From Clostridia bacterium (GTDB lineage: Bacteria > Bacillota > Clostridia > Christensenellales > Aristaeellaceae): DNA of 43,484 nucleotides. Position numbers and translations under genes: made by a program. Location: contig JAUNNK010000001.1 of the NCBI GenBank assembly GCA_030537335.1, forward strand, positions 1-43,484. The letters run 5' to 3'. The notes under the pieces were generated by a model. It worked only from the letters and a program-made list of their open reading frames with translations. It was not told the DNA's origin and ran no database searches. Positions 26,427 to 32,864 of this stretch are shown here, in pieces. Positions within the stretch are counted from its first letter, which is position 1. Each line of letters opens with the position of its first letter.

Positions 26427-26487
26427 GACTGAACAGGCCCCCGGAGCGCGCTCCGTGGGCCCGCAAAATCTGTATTGTTGTTCAGTC
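26427..26487 (-). terminator. Nested stem-loop after the aldolase gene
   Basis: An inner GC-rich hairpin (26436-26447 with 26450-26461, one mismatch) is enclosed by perfect 9-base arms GACTGAACA (26427-26435) and TGTTCAGTC (26479-26487). The outer arm overlaps the aldolase stop codon. It most likely ends or attenuates the epimerase-aldolase message before the regulator gene; a clear T-tract is missing. Confidence 0.6.
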
Positions 26488-27207
26488 GCAGACGAAGATG
26501 TCGGACAGCTGCTTCACCTCGCCCGGCAGGCCCGGCATCGGCAGATTGCGCACCTTGATCACGCCTGCGTCCAGCTCGTTGATGCTGTCCTTCCCCAGCG
26601 ACTTCAGGTTGCCCATGAGCTTCGCAACGACCATGCTCTTGCCCTGCGCCTCCATCATCTCCATCATCTCCAAGCAGCGCTTCAGGCCCTCGGGGCTGAC
26701 CATCACCGCGCCGTGGTTCTCCATCAGGAAGCCGTTGGACTTGTGAATCACCGCGTCGAAGTTCTCCGCCAGCTGGTCGCTCAGCGGCACGGCGTAGGGA
26801 ACCATCATCATCGGACCAACCTCCGTCACAGGCTCCGGCAGATAGGCGCGCTGCATCACGTCGCCGCCCGCGATGGCGAAGCCGGTCAGAATCGGCGGAT
26901 GGGCGTGGATGATGCCCTTCACGTCCGGCCGCTTCTGCATGATGCGAAGGTGGAACGGCCACTCGCCGGTGGGCTTGCGCCCCTCCTTCGCGTGCAGCAC
27001 CCTGCCGGTCATGTCGATTGCGCAGATGTCCTCAAAGCGCACGTCGGCCTTTGCAACCTTGGTGGGGGTGATGAGAATCACATTCTCATCCGCGCGCAGC
27101 GACAGGTTGCCGCCCTGGCTGGTGACGAAGCCCAGCGCCGCCAGCCGGTTGGCCGTCGCTGCCAGCTCCTCGATCTGGCTCTGATATTTCCTCTGAAGCT
27201 CGTTCAT
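26482..27207 (-). CDS. Class II aldolase/adducin family protein, second paralogue
   Basis: This 241-residue protein has the zinc site of the FucA/AraD family: Glu82 (TGEWPFH), His101 and His103 (IHAHPP) and His165 (ENHGAV), with spacing 19-2-62, nearly identical to FucA (19-2-61). It would cleave or epimerise a phosphorylated ketose, giving dihydroxyacetone phosphate if it is an aldolase. The ATG at 27207 is preferred to an ATG 15 bases earlier because GAGGA lies 8 bases upstream. It follows the TIM-barrel gene after 23 bases and is probably co-transcribed with it from the operator-controlled promoter at 28530-28558. Confidence 0.82.
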   Translation of the reverse strand: MNELQRKYQSQIEELAATANRLAALGFVTSQGGNLSLRADENVILITPTKVAKADVRFEDICAIDMTGRVLHAKEGRKPTGEWPFHLRIMQKRPDVKGIIHAHPPILTGFAIAGGDVMQRAYLPEPVTEVGPMMMVPYAVPLSDQLAENFDAVIHKSNGFLMENHGAVMVSPEGLKRCLEMMEMMEAQGKSMVVAKLMGNLKSLGKDSINELDAGVIKVRNLPMPGLPGEVKQLSDIFVCD

Positions 27208-27230
27208 GCTCGCATTCCTCATTTCCTTTG

Positions 27231-28421
27231 TTATTTTTGCTCCAGATTTCTCCGGATCGCGCTCAGATGCATTCCGTCGCGCGGCACCCACTTCCGCCAG
27301 TATGCGACGGATTCCCTAAGGTCGTCCATGAGGTCGAAGGTATTTCCGGCGGTGCTGATGAACGGCTCCAGCGTCAGCACGACCTCGCCGCACTTCGGCG
27401 GCATTGTGGGATCGTCCGCCTGGGCATAGGAGGCGACCAGCGCGCGCAGCACCTCCTCCGCCCGCACCACGCCCTTCGCGTTGAATTCCGCGCTGAACGG
27501 CCAGTGGGGCGAGGATTTTCCGTCGCTCTGCTGAAGGTGCACGATGGGCGAATAGCAGCCCAGCCGCCGCACCCATGCGTCGATGCTCCAGTCCTCCGGC
27601 CGGGAGAAGATGTGCGGATGGGCCTGCGCATCCTCGAGGATGGCGCCGACGGCAGTCTCCGTGTCGATTTCACCTGCAACCGCCTTCTGATAGAGCGCGT
27701 GCGCATGCTCCGTGCCGACCCAGAAGCGGCGCGCGCGCACGCCCTTCCGTCCGTTTTCAATCTTTTCCCGGAGCACATCCGCATCGGGTATGGCAAAAAA
27801 CTGCTGGCCATTCATGTGGCCCAGGTCCTCAGTGATGTAGAACGGCGCGCCGCTGCGCAGGTACACCTCGCGCAGCAGCGTTTCCGTGCCGTCAATCGTC
27901 CACGGCGGCTGGTGCGGACTGTACATCTGCTCCAGGCCCACATAGTTCATGCCCGTCTGCGCGGCATATGCAGCGACGTCCGCCAGCGTGTCGTACAGCT
28001 GATCCAGCTTCTGTGCATACAGCGCATCGTCCTGCAGGAGCAGCTCCTCAAAGCCGTGGGCGAAGAAGCCGAACCCCGCGCCCAGCGCGTTGGCCGTATC
28101 GATCTGCTTCTTCATCCACCCGTCGCGGAAGCGGACGATCACCCGCTCGTCATAGTGCGTAAGTCCGCTGGTGGCGTAGGTTCCGTGGCCGGAATAGACG
28201 TTCTTCACGCACATGTCCTGCGCCTCGCATTCCCTGCGCACCTCCTCAATCCAGTCCCTCGTAAACGCCTCGCCCATGTACATCGGGTCGCACTCCGTGT
28301 CCGCGCTGGCCTCGATGTAGCGCAGGCCGAGGCTGCGGATGTTCTTCAGCCACTCCGCCGGGCGTATCCAACGCTTCGACGCATAGCAATTGTCAATGGC
28401 CAGATAAACCTTTGGATCCAT
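27231..28421 (-). CDS. TIM-barrel sugar (phosphate) isomerase/epimerase, long form
   Basis: This 396-residue protein is a xylose-isomerase-like TIM barrel, longer than the usual 280-300 residues. Probable metal ligands are the Glu in VGLEQMY, residues in ITEDLGHMNG, the His in IVHLQQSDG and the Glu in LTLEPF near the C-terminus. The N-terminus reads VYLAIDNCYASKRWIRPAEW, which I associate with isomerases or epimerases of small ketoses or their phosphates, but not with a named enzyme. The ATG at 28421 is chosen because GGAGGAG lies upstream. It is first in a minus-strand unit with a class II aldolase, divergent from the RpiB-like gene; both units have an operator. It could supply the ketose for the FGGY kinase. 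Confidence 0.72.
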   Translation of the reverse strand: MDPKVYLAIDNCYASKRWIRPAEWLKNIRSLGLRYIEASADTECDPMYMGEAFTRDWIEEVRRECEAQDMCVKNVYSGHGTYATSGLTHYDERVIVRFRDGWMKKQIDTANALGAGFGFFAHGFEELLLQDDALYAQKLDQLYDTLADVAAYAAQTGMNYVGLEQMYSPHQPPWTIDGTETLLREVYLRSGAPFYITEDLGHMNGQQFFAIPDADVLREKIENGRKGVRARRFWVGTEHAHALYQKAVAGEIDTETAVGAILEDAQAHPHIFSRPEDWSIDAWVRRLGCYSPIVHLQQSDGKSSPHWPFSAEFNAKGVVRAEEVLRALVASYAQADDPTMPPKCGEVVLTLEPFISTAGNTFDLMDDLRESVAYWRKWVPRDGMHLSAIRRNLEQK

Positions 28422-28481
28422 AATGCTCCTCCGTCCTCTCTCAAATCCGGACGCCCCGGCATCCTCCGTTCCACGCCGCCT

Positions 28482-28499
28482 CGCGTGTCCGTACACGCA
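28482..28499. promoter_or_regulatory. LacI-type operator, copy 4
   Basis: CGCGTGTCCGTACACGCA contains GCGTGT and ACACGC half-sites around CCGT. It lies 60 bases upstream of the epimerase start codon and about 30 bases downstream of the -10 box at 28530-28535, a position suited to repression. Confidence 0.75.
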
Positions 28500-28529
28500 T
28501 TTTTCTGCATCCGAGTGACATTTCCTCCC

Positions 28530-28558
28530 ATCAAAACAAAATTTTCCCAATTATTCAA
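28530..28558 (-). promoter_or_regulatory. Probable promoter of the epimerase-aldolase unit
   Basis: On the minus strand TTGAAT (28558-28553) and TTTGAT (28535-28530) are 17 bases apart. The boxes are moderate matches, but the operator directly downstream supports the assignment. The 305-base divergent region 28422-28726 contains no gene; besides this it is AT-rich and holds operator 5. Confidence 0.55.
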
Positions 28559-28675
28559 ATTATCGTTATATTATTTATATTATCTGACTGTATTTCTATT
28601 TTTCTGTAAACCACTGTACATCCCGCATATTTTATGATAAACTGGATTTAGTCAGAGCATTGTTGTATGCATATT

Positions 28676-28693
28676 CGCGTGTGCGTTAACGCT
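28676..28693. promoter_or_regulatory. LacI-type operator, copy 5
   Basis: CGCGTGTGCGTTAACGCT keeps the GCGTGT and AACGC half-sites around a central CG, close to copy 1. It lies 33 bases before the start of the RpiB-like gene. I could not settle on a clear promoter for this gene; a TATGAT at 28633-28638 is the best -10 candidate. Confidence 0.7.
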
Positions 28694-28726
28694 GTATCAA
28701 ATTCACTTTTTTAGGAGGTAATCATT

Positions 28727-29332
28727 ATGAAGATCGTTGACAATCCCAACATGAAGACCATCCAGGATAAAAAGCTCGTCGTCGGCGCCGACTTCGCCGG
28801 TTATCCGCTGAAGGAAGCCATCTGCAAGCATCTGCGCGCAAAGGGCTGGGAGATCGAGGATCTGGGCGTCAAGAACGAGAACGACAACGGCCCCGAAAAC
28901 ATGTTCCACCGCGTCGGTCTGCGCGTCGGCGCAAAGATCTCCGAGGGCGAGTACGAGCGCGCGCTGATCTTCTGCGGCACCGGCATGGGCATTCACATCG
29001 CGGCCAGCAAGTGCCCGCACGTGCATGCCGCCGTCGTCGAATCCGTTCCGGCGGGTCTGCGCGCCATCACCGGCAACAACTGCAACGTCCTCGCAATGGG
29101 CGGCTTCTATGTCGCGCCGCAGATGGGCATTGAAATTGCCGAGGCATACCTGAACAACGACTTCGGCACCGGCTACGAGTGGTGGCCGAACTTCTTCGAG
29201 TTCCACGATCTGGCCGTCAAGGAGCTGGAGGCCTTCGATTACGAAGCATTCAAGGCCAACGGCTTCCAGACCGAGACCACCGAGGTTCCGCTGCCGGACG
29301 TCATGAACCAGCGTCCCGACTGGAGAAAGTAA
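28727..29332 (+). CDS. RpiB/LacA/LacB-family sugar isomerase
   Basis: This 201-residue protein belongs to the RpiB/LacA/LacB aldose-ketose isomerase family. It shows LVVGADFAGYPLKEAI (17-32) and the active-site loop IFCGTGMGI (81-89) with the catalytic Cys83, and KCPHVHAA just after. Ordinary RpiB has about 150 residues; the extra C-terminal 50 or so recall the isomerases acting on unsaturated uronic acids (DhuI) or on tetrulose phosphates, but the substrate is open. TAGGAGGT lies 7 bases before the ATG. An operator of the regulon precedes it, and a TIM-barrel isomerase follows after 79 bases, so it belongs with the sugar pathway. Confidence 0.82.
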   Translation: MKIVDNPNMKTIQDKKLVVGADFAGYPLKEAICKHLRAKGWEIEDLGVKNENDNGPENMFHRVGLRVGAKISEGEYERALIFCGTGMGIHIAASKCPHVHAAVVESVPAGLRAITGNNCNVLAMGGFYVAPQMGIEIAEAYLNNDFGTGYEWWPNFFEFHDLAVKELEAFDYEAFKANGFQTETTEVPLPDVMNQRPDWRK

Positions 29333-29352
29333 GAGCAATACAATCCTTCATC

Positions 29353-29377
29353 GCGCCCTTTCCTCTGGATTGGGCGC
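29353..29377 (+). terminator. Weak hairpin between RpiB-like and TIM-barrel genes
   Basis: GCGCCC (29353-29358) pairs with GGGCGC (29372-29377) over 6 bases, followed by CCTTTGATGTTT. It resembles a weak terminator and may lower expression of the downstream gene. Confidence 0.4.
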
Positions 29378-29411
29378 CTTTGATGTTTATCACCTTGAAA
29401 GGAAAATCCCT

Positions 29412-30239
29412 ATGTGTAAATATCGTTTTGCAATCGCCGATTGGTGTGTGCCGGTCTCCGGCCCCGACGTCTGCCGCATGGCCGCCGAGGCGGGTCTGGA
29501 TGGCGTCGAACTGAATCTGGGCGAATTTGAACACAACCTTCCTCTCACGGATCCCCACGTCCGCAGGTATTATCTGGACGCGCAGCAGCGCTACGGCGTG
29601 GATTTCTGCGGCATCGCCGTCAACGCCCTGGACAAGAGCTTCGTCATGCCGCCGGAAAACCCGCAGCGCGCAGCCGAACGCAGCTTCATCATGAAGGCCG
29701 CCGTCGATACCGCCGCCGCCCTGAAGATTCCGATCATTCAGGTGCCAAACTTCTGGCAGAATGCCATCAAGACCCCGGAAGAGCTGGAAATCGCCGCCGG
29801 GTACTTCCGCGAGGCCTGCGACGAGGCGGAGAAGCACGGCATCATCGTCAGCAGCGAGAACCCCATGAGCGTGGAGGATAACCTCGCCCTGTGCGATCTG
29901 GTCGACCGCTCGAACTTCCGACTGTACTTCGACAACGAGAACCCGGTGTACTTCAACGGCGCGAACTCCGCCGAGATGCTCCGCAAGCTGGGCTCCCGGG
30001 TGTGCCAGATTCACGTCAAGGATGGCACGGACGCGCAGATGTCCAGCTGCCACCTCGGCCAGGGCCACGCATACTTCCACGAGTGCGTCCAGGTCATTCA
30101 TGAAATCGGCTACACCGGCTGGATTGTCAGCGAGAACAACTATGACATGCCGCCCTTCAACACCTTTGAAAACGACCGCTTCGAGCTGCTCGTCGAGGAC
30201 GTGCGGATCATGAAGCAGGCGTTTTTGCAGCAGCCCTGA
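29412..30239 (+). CDS. Sugar phosphate isomerase/epimerase (TIM barrel)
   Basis: This 275-residue TIM-barrel protein shows the four metal ligands of the xylose-isomerase-like superfamily in order: Glu in IVSSENPMS, Asp in LYFDNENPV, His in CQIHVKDG and Glu in WIVSENNYD. Such enzymes move a carbonyl or invert C3 in ketoses and their phosphates (tagatose 3-epimerase, erythrulose-phosphate isomerases and similar). GAAAGGAAAA precedes the ATG at 29412. It lies downstream of the RpiB-like gene on the same strand and in the same operator-controlled unit. Its sequence differs clearly from the other two TIM-barrel genes in the window, so a separate reaction is likely. Confidence 0.8.
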   Translation: MCKYRFAIADWCVPVSGPDVCRMAAEAGLDGVELNLGEFEHNLPLTDPHVRRYYLDAQQRYGVDFCGIAVNALDKSFVMPPENPQRAAERSFIMKAAVDTAAALKIPIIQVPNFWQNAIKTPEELEIAAGYFREACDEAEKHGIIVSSENPMSVEDNLALCDLVDRSNFRLYFDNENPVYFNGANSAEMLRKLGSRVCQIHVKDGTDAQMSSCHLGQGHAYFHECVQVIHEIGYTGWIVSENNYDMPPFNTFENDRFELLVEDVRIMKQAFLQQP

Positions 30240-30250
30240 GAAAAAAGACA

Positions 30251-30368
30251 TGCCGCGCCGGATCGTCCGCCGCCCGACAAGCTTTGGGCCGCTTCCATCC
30301 TGGCGCGGCAGTATCATGCGGTCACAACGGCTGCGGAGCGGAAACTCTCTTTCCGTTCCGCAGCCGTT
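30251..30368. terminator. Double inverted repeat: terminator between convergent genes
   Basis: The strongest element is at 30326-30368: two 19-base arms (AACGGCTGCGGA...GGAAA and complement) with one G-U position and a 5-base loop. Just before it, arms at 30251-30263 and 30297-30310 (TGCCGCGCC-GGAT) pair with one bulge. Together they separate the plus-strand isomerase unit from the minus-strand LacI gene and should stop transcription from both sides. Confidence 0.8.
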
Positions 30369-30418
30369 CTCCGTTTCCACTGCGCCGTATAGAATCCCAA
30401 AGCGGCTCCTTCCCCGCC

Positions 30419-31435
30419 TCAGCGCGAGCTCGCCCGTTTCAGAAAGGTGGATTTTGCAAGAAAAGACTTGTTATAGGAGTTGTCCACTTCAATCTTGTGA
30501 ATCAGAATTGACATCGCCTCGTTGGCGATCTGATCCACGGGCTGCGCGATGGTGGAGAGCGCCGGAGAGAGCATGGAGCTGAGGTGGATGTTGTCGTAGC
30601 CAACCACGGAGACCCGCTCCGGCACGGCAATTCCCACCTCATTCAGATATTTCAGCGCACCAATCGCCAGCATGTCCGTGGCGGCGACGATTGCGTCCGG
30701 ACTGTTTTTCAGAGACATGAGATGCTGCGCCGCCTCATAGCCGAGCTGAAAGTGCGATTTGACGATGGCCTCGTCGAAAGGGATGCGGTAGACCAGCCTG
30801 GAATCGTATTCGTAGCCGCAGGCCGTCAGACCCGCGCGATAGCCCATGAAGCGGTAGGTGTTGTTGCAGATGTCGTTGATCCCGATGAACGCAATGGCGC
30901 GCGCGCCGTTGGTGTGCAGGTCGCGGATCACCTCCGCAATGTCCGTCAGCCCGTCCGCGCCCACGTAGGAGGTGTTTGTGTGGCTGCCCAGCGGATTGTC
31001 CAGAAAGACGATGGGCACCGTCGAGGACAGGCTGTACAGGCGGTCCGTCACCTCGTTGTCGCGGTAAAAGCAGTAGAGCAGGCCGTCCACGTTGCGCTGC
31101 TGGAGCCAGGAGATGTACTTCTCCCCCAACTGGGAATCGGTTCCGCTGTTGCACAGCATGACCATGTAGTCGTGCTCGCGCGCAATGGCCTCGATATGGT
31201 ACAGCAGCTCGTTGTAATACAGGTTCGAAGTCTCCGAAACCATCAGCGCAATCGTATGGGTCCTTCCGGTCCGGATTCCCCGCGCGAGCTGATTCGGCAC
31301 ATAGTGCAGCGCGGCCATGGCCTCCTCCACCTTCTTCCGGGTCTCGGGCCGTATGCTGCCTTTTCCACTGATGACGCGCGACACCGTGGACTTGCTCACG
31401 CCCGCCAGTCTCGCCACATCGATGATCGTATTCAT
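30419..31435 (-). CDS. LacI-family transcriptional regulator of the second RbsABC-type system
   Basis: This 338-residue protein has the classical LacI N-terminus (TIIDVARLAGVSKSTVSRVISG, then LHYVPNQLARGI) and a C-terminal sugar-binding domain of the Peripla_BP_3 type with GYDNIHLSSMLSPALSTIAQP, typical of PurR/CcpA relatives. It is divergent from the importer genes starting at 31782. The intergenic region contains a perfect palindrome, AATGGGAACGTTCCCATT, which is the best candidate for its operator. The ATG at 31435 is chosen because GGGAGAGGA lies 8 bases upstream and it gives the family N-terminus. Its C-terminus has a longer tail than usual after the sugar-binding domain. Confidence 0.9.
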   Translation of the reverse strand: MNTIIDVARLAGVSKSTVSRVISGKGSIRPETRKKVEEAMAALHYVPNQLARGIRTGRTHTIALMVSETSNLYYNELLYHIEAIAREHDYMVMLCNSGTDSQLGEKYISWLQQRNVDGLLYCFYRDNEVTDRLYSLSSTVPIVFLDNPLGSHTNTSYVGADGLTDIAEVIRDLHTNGARAIAFIGINDICNNTYRFMGYRAGLTACGYEYDSRLVYRIPFDEAIVKSHFQLGYEAAQHLMSLKNSPDAIVAATDMLAIGALKYLNEVGIAVPERVSVVGYDNIHLSSMLSPALSTIAQPVDQIANEAMSILIHKIEVDNSYNKSFLAKSTFLKRASSR

Positions 31436-31478
31436 TGAAAATCCTCTCCCGCGCAAAGCGTCAATTTGATACGAATCC

Positions 31479-31507
31479 ATTGTAGCACAGCATGAGATAA
31501 GTTTCAA
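31479..31507 (-). promoter_or_regulatory. Promoter of the LacI-family gene at 30419-31435
   Basis: On the minus strand TTGAAA (31507-31502) and TACAAT (31484-31479) are 17 bases apart. The perfect palindrome at 31511-31528 lies immediately upstream of the -35 box, allowing autoregulation. Confidence 0.78.
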
Positions 31508-31510
31508 GAT

Positions 31511-31528
31511 AATGGGAACGTTCCCATT
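31511..31528. promoter_or_regulatory. Perfect 18-base LacI-type operator
   Basis: AATGGGAACGTTCCCATT is a perfect palindrome with the central CG expected for LacI/GalR operators. It lies between the divergent promoters. A weaker relative, GGGAACGGTTTCC, is at 31690-31702. Confidence 0.78.
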
Positions 31529-31582
31529 TTTGTTTCATCGCTTCATTTCATACGCATTTCATTTCGCATCTCGTTATATTGC

Positions 31583-31607
31583 GATAGAATAAACAAATTA
31601 TTCTATC
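31583..31607. promoter_or_regulatory. AT-rich perfect dyad upstream of the importer promoter
   Basis: GATAGAATAA (31583-31592) and TTATTCTATC (31598-31607) are perfect inverted repeats around 5 bases. The dyad ends 37 bases before the -35 box of the importer promoter, a location fit for an activator or second repressor site. Its sequence does not resemble the LacI-type operators. Confidence 0.5.
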
Positions 31608-31644
31608 TATTTTGATGAATTTTTGTGTGAATCCAAAATTCATA

Positions 31645-31673
31645 TTGACAATGCATGTTAATTTGTGTATTCT
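31645..31673 (+). promoter_or_regulatory. Promoter of the second RbsABC-type operon
   Basis: TTGACA at 31645-31650 and TATTCT at 31668-31673 are 17 bases apart. The initiation point would be near 31680, just before the imperfect operator at 31690-31702. Confidence 0.78.
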
Positions 31674-31689
31674 TGAATCAGCGGTTATC

Positions 31690-31702
31690 GGGAACGGTTT
31701 CC
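31690..31702. promoter_or_regulatory. Imperfect second operator for the LacI-family regulator
   Basis: GGGAACGGTTTCC resembles the core of the perfect palindrome at 31511 (GGGAACGTTCCC) with one extra base and one change. It lies about 10 bases after the presumed transcription start, so binding would block the importer promoter; looping with the first site is possible. Confidence 0.5.
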
Positions 31703-31781
31703 AGTGATACGCATTCCCGAAACCAGGGGCGTCGCACTGCGATGCAAGCGTCACGCAACCAAAAGAAATGGAGGAGATCCC

Positions 31782-32750
31782 ATGAAGAAAGTCTTTGCCC
31801 TGCTGCTTTCCCTCGTTCTGGCCCTCTGCGCATGCGGCTTCACCGCGCTTGCGGAGGAGCCGATCACCATCGGCTTCTGCAACTATACGGATACCGACCA
31901 GTTCTTCATCACCGTGAAGGAGAGCATGAACCGCGTGTGCGAGGAACGCGGCTACAAGCTGCTCTACGCCGTCTCCGAGGCGGATCCCACCAAGATGCGC
32001 ACCGCATGGGAATCCTTCGTGACCCAGGGCGCGGACATCATCGTCGACTTCTCCCTGCTGGAGGATTCCGGCAGCACCATGGCCAAGAACTTCAAGGAGC
32101 AGTACGGCATCAGCGTCATCTGCGTGGACAACGTCTATGACAACGCCTTCTTCTTCGGCGTGAACAACGTGGAGGCCGGCAAGACCGCGGGCTACTACGT
32201 CGCCGAGAAGGTTCAGGAGAAGTGGGACGGCCAGGTGGACTGCATGCTGCAGTTCTACCGCGAGGCAAACGGCCCCACCGTCAAGCTGCGCAACAGCGGC
32301 ATCTATGATGGCATGATCGAGTCCGGCATCGAGCTGGCCGAGGAGAACGTCTACTGGGTGGATTCCTCCGGCACCAACGCCGCGGCTGTGGATCCGTCCA
32401 TCATGAAGAGCCTGGTCACCGACTTCCTGACCGCCCATCCCGACGAGCATCACATCGTCATCGGCTGCTTCAACGACGACGGCGGCAACGCTGCCTACAA
32501 CGCCGCCAAGGCTTCCGGACGCGAGGAAGATGTGATGATCATCTCTCACAACGCGGATCCCGTGGCCCTGGACACCATGGCCGCAGGCGAGAGCTGCTGG
32601 ATCGGCACCGTGTGCTACTCCCCCGCCACCTACGGCGATCAGATCGTCGATCTGGCTGAGCGCCTGCTGGCCGGCGAGGACGTGCCCACCGAGAACTACG
32701 CCAACACCTTCGTCATCAACCCCGACAACGTGGCGGAGTTCATCGGCTGA
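31782..32750 (+). CDS. Sugar ABC transporter substrate-binding protein
   Basis: This 322-residue exported protein is a type I periplasmic-binding protein of the sugar class. The signal peptide (MKKVFALLLSLVLALCACGFTALA) has two cysteines at residues 16 and 18; LCAC is a poor lipobox, and a signal peptidase I site at ALA-EE is also good, so anchoring is uncertain. The mature part starts ITIGFCNYTDTDQFFITV. GGAGGA lies 6 bases before the ATG at 31782. It is first in an operon with an ATPase, a permease and an esterase, and divergent from a LacI regulator. The mannosidase gene downstream suggests a substrate such as a mannoside breakdown product, but this is inference. Confidence 0.88.
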   Translation: MKKVFALLLSLVLALCACGFTALAEEPITIGFCNYTDTDQFFITVKESMNRVCEERGYKLLYAVSEADPTKMRTAWESFVTQGADIIVDFSLLEDSGSTMAKNFKEQYGISVICVDNVYDNAFFFGVNNVEAGKTAGYYVAEKVQEKWDGQVDCMLQFYREANGPTVKLRNSGIYDGMIESGIELAEENVYWVDSSGTNAAAVDPSIMKSLVTDFLTAHPDEHHIVIGCFNDDGGNAAYNAAKASGREEDVMIISHNADPVALDTMAAGESCWIGTVCYSPATYGDQIVDLAERLLAGEDVPTENYANTFVINPDNVAEFIG

Positions 32751-32771
32751 ACCTTCATCTGACGCAAACCA

Positions 32772-32842
32772 GCGCCCGGGGCAACAAATGCTTCCGGGCG
32801 CATATTCAATCATCCGAAGCCGTCGCCGGCAGATGCGACGGC
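32772..32842 (+). terminator. Two stem-loops between binding-protein and ATPase genes
   Basis: The first hairpin pairs GCGCCCGG (32772-32779) with CCGGGCGC (32794-32801); the second pairs GCCGTCGC (32819-32826) with GCGACGGC (32835-32842), perfectly. Neither has a T-run. They match the arrangement seen after the other binding-protein genes in this window, and probably favour accumulation of binding-protein mRNA. Confidence 0.65.
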
Positions 32843-32864
32843 CACTCATAAGGAGGGATCGTAC

